A stretch of 64,000 bases of DNA from Puccinellia tenuiflora (taxonomy: Eukaryota > Streptophyta > Magnoliopsida > Poales > Poaceae). This document shows positions 24,320-36,030 of this stretch, piece after piece. The stretch's first letter is position 1; the number at the start of each line of letters is the position of its first letter. Location of the stretch: NCBI GenBank assembly GCA_012064385.1, contig QRDG01000526.1, positions 124,001 to 188,000 of the forward strand. Reading direction: 5' to 3'. The notes below the pieces were generated by a model, which searched no databases, had not been told where the DNA came from, and saw only the letters and a list, made by a program, of their open reading frames with translations. The position numbers and the translations under genes are program-made.

Positions 24320-24842
24320 ATTAATTAGTATCTTCTACATATTGGATAAAGGAGCTACGTGGCACAGCAGGTCTACAGCTCAACATCACCTGAGCAACTA
24401 GACACAAGTAAATCTTATTAAATAAATCATACATTACAATACACAGCAATGTACATCCATGGACCATAAGTAACCTAAGATCTTCAAGGTGTACGTTGAC
24501 CTAGCCTAACATGATACAGATAAACCTAATTAGAAGGGAGTAACAAATATCTAAGGACGCGGGAAAACATAAATGGGTATGTACAGCTGGACCACTACAT
24601 GGAGGTGAAAATCAGAGGCAAGCCAAGTCATCGCATGTTAGCCAAACCTTAGACCTTGGTCAGAAATCGGTAACTTCTACTGGTTTCCGCTGAATTCGAG
24701 CTTTTTTCACGTTTGTTTGGGCAGTCACCAACTGTAGTAGAGAAAACAAGGCCGGTCTTGAATGATCGCCACTAACTCTGCTCGTCATGTGTTAGAACGC
24801 ACGCTCTACTAGAATGACTGCACGATAAACCGATGCCTCCTT
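24320..24842. other. 3' flank of the FRS gene
   Basis: This holds the probable 3' untranslated region of the minus-strand FRS gene and adjacent intergenic DNA. No other gene or repeat is evident. Confidence 0.5.
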
Positions 24843-27480
24843 TCACTCAAGCTGAGACCTGCTACTGCTTTCAGGCCAATGGAAGCTTGGCGCATTGTTG
24901 TATTGTGTCAAATCGAATGAAATGGTCTCCACCTACAAGGCAAACGTAATTTGTAAGATATGAGCATCACCATATATGAGAATTCCACTAACCCCGGTAC
25001 AAACAAAGAGGGGGCAAACCAGAAAAGAGTATATTTTAGCTTACTCCATAAGGGAAGGTATCAGGTGCACTCGTAGATGTTAATGGCCACCCCACATTTA
25101 CTTGATTCTGCTCCACCTAATGGGAAAATATTTCAATGTCAATCGTCAAGAACAAACATATGGGAATAATACGACTGGACAAATGCGTGGACCTAGAAAC
25201 AAGACATACATTTATGCTGTCAGTTACTCTGTCAGTTGCGGCGACAGTTGTGTTTAGGTTGTTCGCAGTGGCATTCCTCCTCTTGTTATAGGCCCTTTTA
25301 GTTTTCTTTTTCAAGGCGTCAAGAACAGTTGGCGTCGCCAGTTTCTTCTTCCTAGAACGTTTTGACTGACCTTGCATAAGATCCCAGCCCTTCGTATTTA
25401 AAGAAATGGGCAATGCGTCATCAGTAAAATCCTCATTCACCGGATTATATGCAAAATTGGCAGTTGAAACTTGACTGTCAACCCTTTGATCTCTTAGTGA
25501 CTTCTCATAAGAAATCACTCTATCCCTGATTTCCCTCATGATTGACAAAGCATACTCTTTTGATTCTGAGTTCACGGAGCCCAATTCCACTACTTCTGAA
25601 AAGTACTGGTGGCCGATTTTGTAAAGATCATCATAACTTCCCAATTCCTGGGTACCTAATGAGACATCCCGGGACATGGAAGAACTAGTTTGTTTATAAT
25701 CCTTGCACCAGCGATGAATGATGTATTTTGGCGGAATCGTCTGTACGAGTTCCTGCCTCAGAACAGTGAGAGCATGTCTACACAATATACCTTTAAATTG
25801 GAACAATCGGCATAGGCACCATATGTCCTCTTCAACATTGTCATAAGCAACTTTGTAGTCCACCTTCTTTGTTCCATTTACATGCTCTGATACTATGTAC
25901 GTAACTCCTGAATCAGTCCGGTCAACTATATTATAGTTGCAATGAAATGAATGCCCTATTTCATTCAAGAACATCTGAAATATTTCCATTGTGTAAATCT
26001 TTGCTGTTTGCTCCTCCAAAGGCAATCCGGTCATCATAGGTGGCCTCATCTGAGATGATTGTAGATCCTCGTAGGATTCCTTTTCTAGCTTACTTCTAAC
26101 AGCTGCATCGTACTGCTCAACAAACATTTTCACAGACGTTCCCGACGTCAACCAGCCATCAAAATAGTCAGCCGCACCTTCATTTCTGTCTGTGACGGAC
26201 ATTCCCGCCCAAAAGGTGTCCTTCACATAAACAGGAGCCCACTGCATCCTGACCTCATACAATTTGGAAAACCATTCATTTCCTTCCAAATGAAATTGCT
26301 GCATCATTTCTTGCCACTCTTTGTCAAAATCAGGCATAGTAACTGAATCATAGGCCAATGTGCTGAAAGTAGAAATCATTCCATCCTTCTTTTCCATTCC
26401 ATCCAACTTCTCAGGAAGCTCATTTAGGATGTGCCAAAGGCAAAAGCGGTGCCGTGCATTGGGGAAAACCTTTTTTACAGCTATTGCAACATCATGACAA
26501 TAGTTGGTAATTATTGCAGGTGGTGGTGTGGCATTCATACATTTTAACCATGTATCGAAAAGCCACACGTAAGCTCCAAGAGATCTACCAGCAAGCAAAC
26601 CACACCCTAGTAACACTGGCTGAGCATGGTTGTTAGTGCCCACAAATGACACAAACTGTATATCATACTGATCACTGAAATTTGTGATATTAATAGCAAC
26701 CACATCACCAAAGTAATTGTAAGAACTACGTGATTTGGCGTCAGCCCAAAAGACATTCCTTAGCTGTCCTTGCTCATTCATGTCTAAGCTGTAAAAGAAA
26801 CATGGGTTTCGGTCTTGCATGCCATTGAAAAAACTCACTAGGGCCTCTAAATCTCCTTCAGCAAGCTTCAGCTTCCTATTTCTGTCTATCTTGGTCCTGA
26901 TTTCAATCTGGGCAGATGAAGGCATGCCACTATCTCCAACACTACTAAAATGTGCAGCAGCTGAGCAACTCTGTGGCGCCTCAGAAATACGAGGTGGATT
27001 TAGAGAGAAAGGAAAGTTCTCTAAATGCTTCTTGTATTTAAGCAAGCTAGGATCCAGTGGATGGTTATGCTCCAACTCGAGAACAATAACTTCCCAGCGA
27101 TTCTGAAAATGGGCATCCTTGACAATCATCTTAGCCTTGCAGCCAGTCTTTGTGCCTCGCTTCCTTGCAGGCCTTGTCACACCAGACCTCAACCTAGACT
27201 GCCCTCCTTTAGAGCATATGAACGTAGAGCGATAGCGGAAACCATCAAAGGTGTTGTTAGATCTCCTTGTGATACCAAAACCAGAGCGGCAGCCATATGC
27301 CACATAGAACTGAAAGGCGTCTTCCTCCGAATCAAATACCGTTCCTACTTTGGGCACCCATTCTGGATCTATATCAACTGGCTTAAAGGCATCACCCTCG
27401 GCAAGGCTTCTTTCCTTCTCGCCATCTTCTTGCACGTCTTCTTCATTAGATGATTCGGTGCTATAGTCTTCCTCTTCCAT
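24843..27480 (-). CDS. FAR1-related sequence (FRS) protein, 3 exons, 810 aa
   Basis: FRS proteins are nuclear transcription regulators derived from MULE transposases. Exons are 27480-25210, 25116-25045 and 24932-24843. Both introns have GT..AG ends, and phase 0 is kept, ending in ...SRSQLE. Start is the ATG giving MEEEDYST; nothing upstream in frame is better. The FAR1 DNA-binding finger spans about 48-141 (C89, C114, H138, H140), the MULE domain about 257-352, the SWIM finger about 543-575 (C555, C557, C567, H569), and a basic NLS-like KRSRKKK near 707-713. At the places of the usual MULE Asp residues there are Asn264 and Asn326, as expected for a non-transposing protein. Length fits the family. 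A divergent PPR gene lies 1 kb away. Which FRS member it is cannot be said without a tree. Confidence 0.93.
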
Positions 27481-28478
27481 TTGTCCCAAATAATCTATTC
27501 AGCCAGAAAATAGCACTATCATAAACTTAAACTGTGTAGATACACTGTCAACAGAAGCATGTTGAGCACATCTACAGCACTTTTTTTGCGGGGGCATCTA
27601 CATCACTTTAGCCTCATAAATAATTTCATTTACATTCTTATATATTATGTGCTGCCTGATAAATGTATTTGGAAGTACTTTTCACTGATGTAGCTTTCAA
27701 GTTCCTGGGAAATCAAGCATCAATTGTGATACGCAACCCAAACGAACTAATTTCACGGTGGTAGTGTACGGCGTCGACATGAAGCTTCCCCGCAAAAAAA
27801 AAGAGACATGAAGCAGAAGAATCTCCAAAATTTATCGGAAAACGAGCTGCTATTAAAACAGTCAAATCGAAACTCACAGCTAACAGTGTACTGTACTTAG
27901 ATTGAAGTATCTCACAGTGGCAAAAACATGAGCTTACATCAAATGAGATGAGAAACTACTCTCAGAACCCCAAGCAGAGCACGTTAGGGCTTCCGTACCT
28001 GGACGGATCTCCTGCCCTCCACTCCACTCGCGCTACCACAGTAGATGTGGAAGGCGCCTAGGTAGCTTCTTCTACAGTGCCGGCGAACGGAAGGCTCGGT
28101 GGCTGCCGGAATCGGGAGTCAGTGGGAGGAACGGGAGAGCTGGGAAGAAGGGGATTCTTCTCTGCGCCATCACCTGCGTCTGCGTGGGAGTCGACGAGTG
28201 AGGTGTGTGGGCTGCGGTCGGTGAGTAGTGGGCCTCCCGCGGTCCGCGGCCCGGTATATGGCCCATAAAAGCCCAACTTGTTTCCTAACCCCCAACTCCT
28301 CGTCTCAGTCCCGTCGTCTTGTCTCAGGCGAGCCGACGGCGGCAGACACGCAGGAGCGAGGCGAGGGGGCAACTGAGCTGAGGGGCGGCGATCTCGTGCT
28401 GCGGCTGCGCTGCGCGCCGTATTGGGGGAGGACAAAGAACGCGGCAGAGGCGCGCGGGGGTGGAGCCTTCGTGCGGCC
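27481..28478. promoter_or_regulatory. Shared upstream interval of FRS (-) and PPR (+) genes
   Basis: The two start codons face away across 998 bp. For FRS, a 5'-UTR intron is plausible: on minus a CAG|GTACGG donor at 27999/27998 and a GAATAG acceptor at 27495, removing about 504 bp. The PPR side (28060-28478) is GC-rich. Open frames here, such as 28058-28480 on minus, are compositional. No TATA box stands out. Confidence 0.55.
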
Positions 28479-30819
28479 ATGGAGCCCGGAGAAATGCGGC
28501 CGGCCAGGTTTGCGCCTCAATCTCACCTCTGAGGCCTTCATATGGCTTAGCGTGTAACTCATAGTTTTCATCTCTATGTTTTAGTAGTTGATCTCTCTAT
28601 GGGCTCGGGTCCATCCCTGAAGCGTGATGAGTATGCTGGATTGATGTAATGGGCAGCTTGGTCCGGGTGTGCCGCCATTGCTGCGGGCTCCTGCTGTTTT
28701 CTCGCGCTGCCGAAACTGCTTTGACTGTGAGAGTACCACCTGGATGAAAATAAATTACATTCCCTTTCAATTATACTTGTGTTGAGTAGTTTCTCTTGCT
28801 ATTGATTCGGTAGAATTTAAGATAAATGCGTGTTTATTTTAGGCTAGTCGCAAGGGATCATGGAGCAGGCATTGTGTTCTAGCTGCACAGTATCTTTCCA
28901 AGAGCACAAGTGCCCTGCCATGGGAAGCGCCATCTCGTGAAACTCTATTGAGGATGATTGATGTTGCTCTCAAGGATGGCAATCTAGATGAGGCGCTGCG
29001 AGCATTCGGCAATTACAAAACCCTGCATGGTCTTCCCGAGCCGCGGGTATTGAATGGTGTGATTGTGTCGCTGTCTTACACATCTAGTAGGAGGTGGCTT
29101 CAGAGAGCGTATGACATGGTTCTGTCAGTTTATCAGTGTAACGGCAATCTTCTCAACTCTAGCTCACTGATGAGGTTAGCTCTGGCACTTTCAAGAGATC
29201 AGACGCCTGTCCCTGCCTCTGCGGTCCTGAGGATCATACTGGAGAGTGGCAAGCTTCCTGATGCTGATATGCTGAGCATGGTGTTTTTGCACATGCTGAA
29301 ATCACAAGTAGGATCCTATCTTGCTGCTGATGTTCTGGCTGAGACCTGTGAGTGTTTCTTGGGTCAAATCTCAGATAGGCGACAGCTGAAAAAGTTGAAC
29401 CCATTAAAGAACAATGTCACCTTGTTCAATATGGTTTTGGAGTCATGTGTTAAATTCAAATGCATGATCAAAGCCCAGAAAATAATGGAGCTGATGTCAC
29501 TGGTTGGGATAGTGGCCGATGTGAATACAATGGCAATCGCTGCCCGTGTCTGTGAAATGGTTGGGCAGCGAGATGAGTTGATGACCATGAAAAGAAGCAT
29601 TGATTCTCGTTTGCCATTCTTTCAGCACTATCAACATTTTTACGACAGTCTATTGAGCCTACAATTCAGTTATAATGACATGGATGCTGCTGCAGATCTC
29701 CTAATCGATCTGCATCCGCAACGGAAGTCACACGTTTTCCACGGCCATGATGTGCAGAAACAGGGTATGATACAAATTGGCTCTGGTAACCTGAAAAGTG
29801 GATATAGAATAATGTTTGACCCCACAAAACTGGACAAAGGTCTTGTTTTGGATACAACAAAGCACTGCAGCCTTCTTGTTCCTATTGATGGAAATCTTCT
29901 TCCTAGTGAAAAGGCTCTTGCTAAACTTATTATTGGATGTGTAAAAGCAAAGAAACTGGGTGCATTGTCTAGCTTTTGTATTACATTGCATAAAGAAGAT
30001 CTAAAGGGTATTTCTGTTTCAGATGTGATTAATGCATGCATTCAGATGGGATGGTTGCATGCAGCTCATGATATCCTGGATGCTTTAGAGTCAGCTGAGG
30101 TTCCTGTCGGGATTGGTACTTACATGTCTCTTCTGAGAGCATATGAAAAGGAGCATAAACCCGAAGAATTCAATGTTCTTCTCCAACAGATACAGAAGAT
30201 AACATCTACCATGACTGAATTTCAAACAAGTCCGTCATTTACTATAAAGGACATTGGCAAAGTAGTCAAGGATGAGATGCCCCAAACTAAATCATCTTTG
30301 CTTTCCATTTTGGTTGAAGAAACTGAGCACTATGACCCTGGAGACCACTTAACCTTTCAGTTCAATAATTCAATTCTTTTTTTCTGCAAGGCAAAAATGA
30401 TGGAAGATGCTCTGAGCACATATAAGCGCATGAGAGAGCAAAATATTAGACCCAATCTACATACCTTTAGCCACATACTGTGCGGATATTCTTCACTAGG
30501 CATGTATAGGGAGATTACCATACTGTGGGGAGAAATAAAGCGCAGACTGGAGTACGGAGAAATATCTGTGGATAGGGATTTGCTTGACTGCTTGGTCTTG
30601 GATTTCCTCAAAGGTGGCTATTTTTCGAGGCTGATGGAGGTTACAAGTTACATGTTAACCCATAATATTTACTGTGACAAGTGGAAATATAGGCAAGTAT
30701 TTCTGAAGCTGCACAAGAATCTATATAGGAGCTTGAATTCATTGCATGACAAAACAGAAGCTCAGAGCAAAAGAATCGAAGATGTCAGAGCTTTCAGGTC
30801 ATGGGCAGGCATCAAATAG
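28479..30819 (+). CDS. Pentatricopeptide repeat protein, At4g17616-like, 666 aa, 2 exons
   Basis: PPR proteins bind organellar RNA. The long exon 28848-30819 reads in frame upstream of its first obvious ATG (28954), through ALPWEAPSRETLLRM. A short first exon, 28479-28507 (MEPGEMRPA plus two bases), joins with a GTTTGC donor and a CTAG acceptor to keep the frame. The Arg/Ser-rich start could be an organelle targeting peptide. The protein shows helical-repeat texture and family landmarks such as AAHDILDALESAEVP, SSLGMYREITILWGEIKRR and KNLYRSLNS ... RSWAGIK at the C-terminus, which I recognise from the At4g17616 group. No E, DYW or SMR domain is present. The first exon is a prediction; the rest is firm. 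Confidence 0.88.
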
Positions 30820-31669
30820 ATAAAACCGAGTACATCACTGTAATTCTTTTTTCTGAAACACTTTCTGCCGCATTGCTCAAATCTACAGTGTTCTTCTCCA
30901 ATATAACATTGCGAAGACGTTGCAAGGGCCTCGATGTCCTTGCAATGTTTTTGTCCAATTTTTCTGAAGCCAAATATATAAATCTTCAGGTTTAGTACTT
31001 GTGATTCAAACGCTGTGCTTTGTTGAAGAGTGAGAAACATAACCTTTTCATCTGAAATTTATGAGAAACAATGTAGATTCGATAAATATATGAGTGGAGA
31101 TTGTACGTGATCATGTATATGTATTGGAAAAGGATGTCGTGTAGAGTGGTAATCATCAATAATCTCCAGCATCACAACCTGGCCCTTGCTATATTCGTGT
31201 TTAGACCTTGAGGCATGAAAGCTATGTGAGACGTATCATGGAAGCAGCGGTGGATCTTGACGGTTTGTTTCTTCGTGGTAGTTTGGAGTGTGACAAGTGA
31301 GGTGTGCTTCCGTACCCCCCCCCCCCTCCACAGCGAACTCTTTTTTTTTCCGCGGTCGTTGATTTGGGGACTAATGAAGTTAGTTAATTTCTGTATACCC
31401 ATAGTATTGGCACACCGTAAAACTACATCCAGACGTAGTCGATCCCGCAGGACAGGTTAGATCGATCGGTCGGTCGCCGTCGCCATCCCTCACGCCGCCC
31501 AAACCCCTAGCTGCAGCTGCTCGCCGCCCGCTGCAATTCCGCTATCCTCGAGGAGGAGAAGGACTTCTGGTTCGTGCCCTTCCGCGTCGGTCGGCGGAGC
31601 TTCCCCTTGGAACACTATCGGCCAGCGGCTCTTCATCGGTCCTCCCCACCGGCCGCCTATTGATTAAAA
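30820..31669. other. PPR 3' flank and unassigned GC-rich segment
   Basis: The first few hundred bases are probably 3' UTR. A poly-C run lies near 31314-31327. From about 31470 to 31660 a GC-rich stretch with codon-like texture (EEEKDFWFVPFRV) may be a gene scrap, but no family is recognised. Confidence 0.4.
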
Positions 31670-31702
31670 CTAGTTGAATTTGGCGTGGCGTCACGCCACG
31701 CC
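31670..31702 (-). other. Helitron 3' terminal hairpin and CTAG
   Basis: The stem arms are GGCGTGGCG and CGCCACGCC with TCA between. On minus the hairpin is followed by AAATTCAA and CTAG. This is the termination signal for rolling-circle transposition in the family. Confidence 0.75.
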
Positions 31703-33680
31703 TTTGGTGATTTTTTTTTGTACAATATTTTTGTTTTGTTGTTCAGTAAAATTTTAGCCAAATTGAAGTGTTCGAATATGTTTTTATTTTAGTATGAATA
31801 GACAATATTTTGATTCCAGTTTTCCCGGGGAATGTTTATTCGTATGGTGGCAAAAATTTGGATAAGTTGAAAATGTCTGAATATATTTTGTATTTTGATA
31901 TATTTTTTTCCTTTTTTTTTTCCAGCACTCTCGATATATTTTATGGAATGTTGGTGTATTGACTTGAATGTTGGTCAAATTAGAATTTGCAAACATGTTG
32001 TTTATTTTGTATGTAATTATCCAAATCTAAGCATTTTTTGAATTAGTAAAGTTCATTTGTTTTTTGTCAAAAATAGTAAATAATTTTTCTTTCTCTAGCA
32101 TTTTGATATATCTTGAAAAAATTGGCGTTCAAATTTTAAAAATGGCGACATATTTTTAAAGTTGTCTAAGTTTGGAAATCGTTGAAATTGGAAACGTTTT
32201 AAGGTTGTCTAAGTTTGGAAATCATCGAATTTGAATTTTGTTGGAATCATTAAAGTTGAATTTCGGCGTGTCGGCATCGCTGCGCCCTTGGTGGATATTT
32301 TGTAAATATATATATATATAATATCTATGTTTATTTTGCATTGTTACATAAATATTTGTTTTTGGGGTACACAAATATTGTGGATTTGAAACGTTATCTA
32401 AGCTAAACCTTTTTTCTTACGTTACTTGTAATATTAAATTACTTTCTATCCCTGGAGTCAAATAGCAATATTTTTTTTTACAAATTGGTAAATTGAATGT
32501 ATCTAAGCATTTTGTTAAGTTACTTGTATTTATACATTCAATTAGACGCAACGCATTTGTTGAATTCATTGTCAAAGTGTTACTATAAAATTGTGTAGTG
32601 ACTTTTGTTTTTTTTACAAATTGTGGAATTTGGTCTCATTTTATTTGGAAATTTACCTAATCAAATTTACAATAAAGTAAACGAATTTGTATTTTCTAAA
32701 AAAAATTATCTAATTGGCGTGGCGTCACGCCCACGCCTTGGTGCTTTTTCGTACATCTTTTTGTTTGTTGTTCAGTAACCAATTTTAGCAAATTGAAGTG
32801 CTTGAATATGTTTTATTTTAGTATGAATAGACAATATTTTGATTCCAGTTTTCCCGGGGAATGTTTATTCGTATGGTGGCAAAATTTGGATAAGTTGAAA
32901 ATGTCTGAATATATTTTGTATTTTGATATATATTTTTTTCTTTTTTTTCCAGCACTCTCGATATATTTTATGGAATGTTGGTGTATTGACTTGAATGTTG
33001 GTCAAATTGGAATTTGCAAACATGTTGTTTATTTTGTATGTAATTATCCAAATCTAAGCATTTTTTGAATTAGTGAAGTTCATTTGTTTTTTGTCAAAAA
33101 TAGTAAATAATTTTTCTTTCTCTAGCATTTTGATATATCTTGAAAAAATTGGCGTTCAAATTTTAAAAATGGCGACATTTTTTTAAAGTTGTCTAAGTTT
33201 GGAAATCGTTGAAATTGGAAAATGCTTGCGTCGCGTTTTAAGGTTGTCTAAGTTTGGAAATCATCGAATTTGAATTTTTTTGGAATCATTAAAGTTGAAT
33301 TTCGGCGTGTCGGCATCGCTGCGCCCTTGGTGGATATTTTTGTAAATATATATATATATTTTATTTTTCCTTGGTTGCATAATATATTTTTTTTACAAAC
33401 TTGTGGAATTTGGTTTCATTTGATTTGGAAATGTATCTAAGCAAACATTTTTCTTAAGTTACTTGTATTTATTAAATTTAATTTAGAAGCAAACCATAAT
33501 TAGAGTAAATGAATTTGCATTTTTTAAAAGTATTTATCTAATCAAACATTTGTTTTCAATTGTAATGACTATTTTTTTTTTACAAAATTGTGGAATTTGG
33601 GCTCATTTCATTTGAAATTTACCTAATCAAATTTATAATTAAAGTAAACGAATTTGTATTTTCTAAAAAAAATTATCTAA
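31682..33680. repeat. ~1-kb internal direct duplication in the Helitron
   Basis: 31682 to about 32712 is repeated from 32716 to about 33680 with small indels. The 3' hairpin motif recurs at 32716 with one extra C in the right arm and without a following CTAG. Both units contain the GTATGAATAGACAATATTTT and GCTGCGCCCTTGGTGGATAT phrases. Offset at the hairpin is 1034 bp. Confidence 0.88.
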
Positions 33681-33914
33681 TCAAATATTTGTTTTCAAAT
33701 GTAGTGTCTATTTTGTTTTTTCTTCAAAGATCCACCAATTTAAAATATGGAAACATATATATATATATCTCTACAAATATATATATATATATTTTTGTTG
33801 GCATAAATAGTTACTATTCATTTTGCCGGAGCATTCTGTTGTATTTTTTTTCTCCATGCAAGAATTTGTAGAGATACACCCTCTATTTCAAAAGTTGCAA
33901 AAGTTTTGGAATCA

Positions 33915-34048
33915 GGAAAAGAATTATACAAAAAAAACGACGCAGCAGCCCAGCAGCCAGCCCGGCCCACGCAGCGGCCAAGGAAAAGAATTATACAAAA
34001 AAAAAACGACACAGCAGCACAGCAGCCAGCCCGACCCACGCAGCGGCC
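33915..34048. repeat. 67-bp tandem duplication
   Basis: GGAAAAGAATTATAC begins at 33915 and 33982, and each unit ends in CACGCAGCGGCC. Units contain an A-run of different length and a CAGCAGCC-rich part. The array lies in the Helitron body. Confidence 0.9.
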
Positions 34049-34429
34049 AATCTGGCCAGCCCAGGCCCGCTGGGACGTCGCGGTGACGTCACCGGCGGCC
34101 GGATCCCGCCGCGGCCGCATCGACCCCGCCGGCGTCGCACCATCGCGTGCTGGGACACGAGCGTGCGCGCGGCGGGCGCGCGTGGACGCGGGGTGGCCAG
34201 AGGTTGCGTCGCCGCCCATTTTGGGTCGTCAGAGCGGCGGCGGTGGCGTGCGAACGCGGCGGACGGCAGCGGGCGCGGCGGCGGCGATCCCGGCGATGGC
34301 GCGTCGTCCCGGCCGCTGATCTGCGGCGAGGAGGGAGAGGTGGCGGCGGCGGAGCTCCCCGCATGCTCGGATTCGTGCGGGGAGGGGCGTGGCGGCGGCG
34401 GCGATTTCCGGCCGCGCGGGAGAGAGAAG

Positions 34430-34710
34430 GAGAGGAGAGGGGGAGGGGGGTTATGCGGGCTGTTTTGCACAAAAGTCACTGTCTTTCTCGTAATTCGCAA
34501 TTCAGTCCTTCCCCTCGCGTTTTTGTGGACTGCGGGTTCAATTTGTCGATTAGTGAGGGGCCTTTTTGCAAAACCGTCACGAACGCGTCATGTGGACCGT
34601 CGGATCGCCGGCCAACGGCTCAGATCAAATTACTGTAGCTACTGTTCCTCCCAACAGTGCCCGAGCGAGGAGAGAGCGCCAAAGGGTTCGTCTTTAATAT
34701 AGTTAGTAGA
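34430..34710 (-). repeat. Helitron 5' terminal domain shared with 13570-13913
   Basis: Both segments contain GTGGACTGCGGGTTC, TGAGGGGC, TTTGCA-AA and CGTCAC/CGTCAT words in the same order and finish with CTTTAATATAGTTAGTAGA. They differ at many sites, so these are two members of one Helitron family, not a recent duplication. Confidence 0.82.
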
Positions 34711-34908
34711 AACAAAGGTGAAAAAAATGGGCCAGACAAGTCCGGGCATTGTCCTGGTAGGCTCGGTGGCCGCAGCGGCGTCTGTACGCGGACGAAGACA
34801 AGTCCTGGGCATGTCCCGGCAGGCTCTGTAGCCTTTTCTTTTTCTTTTCTTTTATGGCTCTTTTTGACATGGCTCTGTAGCCTATTAACTATTGAGTGCA
34901 ACACAAAC

Positions 34909-35070
34909 GAATACGACGACGTGCCCAACACCAACGGCACCACCATGATGCCCCTGGACGACATGACGCACCGCTCCTTCGTCTTCGGGTCGCGGGAGCT
35001 CGCCGCCGTCCGCTCCCACCTCCCGCCAGCACTCCGTCACAACGCCACCACCCTTTCTTCCTCTTTCTAG
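34909..35070 (+). pseudogene. BAHD acyltransferase gene fragment
   Basis: The frame reads EYDDVPNTNGT, then PLDDMTHRSFVFGSRELAAV, then RSHLPPALRHNATT, and stops soon after. This resembles the stretch just before the conserved TFEVL region of grass benzoyl/acetyl-CoA alcohol acyltransferases of the BAHD family. Only about 50 codons are present. HXXXD and DFGWG motifs are absent, so it is a dead fragment. It lies about 200 bp outside the Helitron and may have been moved there by another element. Confidence 0.55.
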
Positions 35071-35250
35071 GTCGCCGTCCTTCCTCCTCCTCCCAGAGCC
35101 GGCCGCGGTCGCCGTTCCTCGTCCTAGAACCAGCGGCCGTCCAACCCGCCGGCCAAGGTCGTCGTCCTTCCTCCTCCTCCCAGAGCCGGTCGCCATCGAT
35201 CCGGCCGGCCGTAGTCGCCATTCCTCGTCCTAGAACCGGCGGCCGGCCAA
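35071..35250. repeat. Two ~87-bp GC-rich tandem units
   Basis: GGTCGYCGTCCTTCCTCC starts at about 35070 and 35157. Each unit continues through CCCAGAGCCGG and CCATTCCTCGTCCTAGAACC-like words. No gene is evident. Confidence 0.8.
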
Positions 35251-36030
35251 GGTTGCCGTCGATCCTGCCGGCCTGCTTTGATCGTGGGTTAAACATACGG
35301 GGCCACCACGATTAAGTGATTTCGTATACGGAAATTTAGATACTCGTACAAAAACTGACAGAAACGATTTGGGCCATACGGGTTTCTACAGGCCCTAATA
35401 CGATTAATAATTAATTAAATAAGACCATCATGCCCTTTATTATGAAGGGGTACGGAGCGATGTGAGCCGTCATTGTGTTTGAGTTTGAGTTTGAGTTTAG
35501 AGGGGGGGAGGAGGGGGGGGGGGGGGGGTACCGAAGCAGAAGTGGTGACAAGTACCCCACAACTAGCCTCCATAGCCGTCAAGGTCCCATCTACATCTAC
35601 CGGTAACGGATGATAGCGCTACTTGGTGGAGAACATGATCAGCGAGCAGATCAACTCGTCCCCCATGAGGGCGTCCTAGTAGTACTTCTTTTCCACACCT
35701 TAAAAGTACCTCTTTTTTTATTCAGCCGTTAGTTTGTGTGATATCAGTCGGTATTTCGTGTGATATTAGTCGGCTGCAATAGTAATAATGTGTTTTTAGT
35801 CCTTGGTGAAAAAACAATTTAAGAATTCAGTGGTCGCTTTGTCGAAAGAAGAATTAAGTACTCAGAAACAGAGTGTGCCAAATCCTCATACGAAATGATA
35901 CACGGAAAGATAATTCATGAGAGCAAATATAATAAGATGATGTAGCTAGGTTATAAGAATTCAAATAAAATATTTTTCCTGAATTGGATGTGGGAGAACT
36001 GAAACGGGTCTTAAATTAAGAGCCACTTTT
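35251..36030. other. Unassigned intergenic DNA with simple repeats
   Basis: Three GTTTGA-like hexamers and a long G-run (about 35503-35528) occur near the middle. Nothing else is recognisable as a gene or element. Confidence 0.4.

Larger units (their letters stand above)
31670..34710 (-). mobile_element. Non-autonomous Helitron with both termini
   Basis: On minus the element starts TCTACTAACTATATTAAAG at 34710 and ends CTAG at 31673-31670, followed by T. Eight nucleotides before CTAG there is a hairpin with a 9-bp stem (31682-31702). TC at the 5' end, a 3' hairpin and CTRR are the Helitron hallmarks. The 3' host base is T, but the 5' flank is T rather than the usual A. No Rep/helicase gene is present. 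The body holds an internal ~1-kb duplication, a 67-bp tandem repeat and a GC-rich segment (34080-34440) that could be captured coding DNA. Confidence 0.75.

Noticed and set aside
25210..27480. Active MULE transposon
   Set aside because: FAR1, MULE and SWIM domains together with Asn at recognisable catalytic Asp positions and the lack of terminal repeats point to a host FRS gene.
31436..31660. Host gene exon upstream of the Helitron
   Set aside because: A short codon-like stretch has no start, splice partner or recognisable family; kept only as a note.
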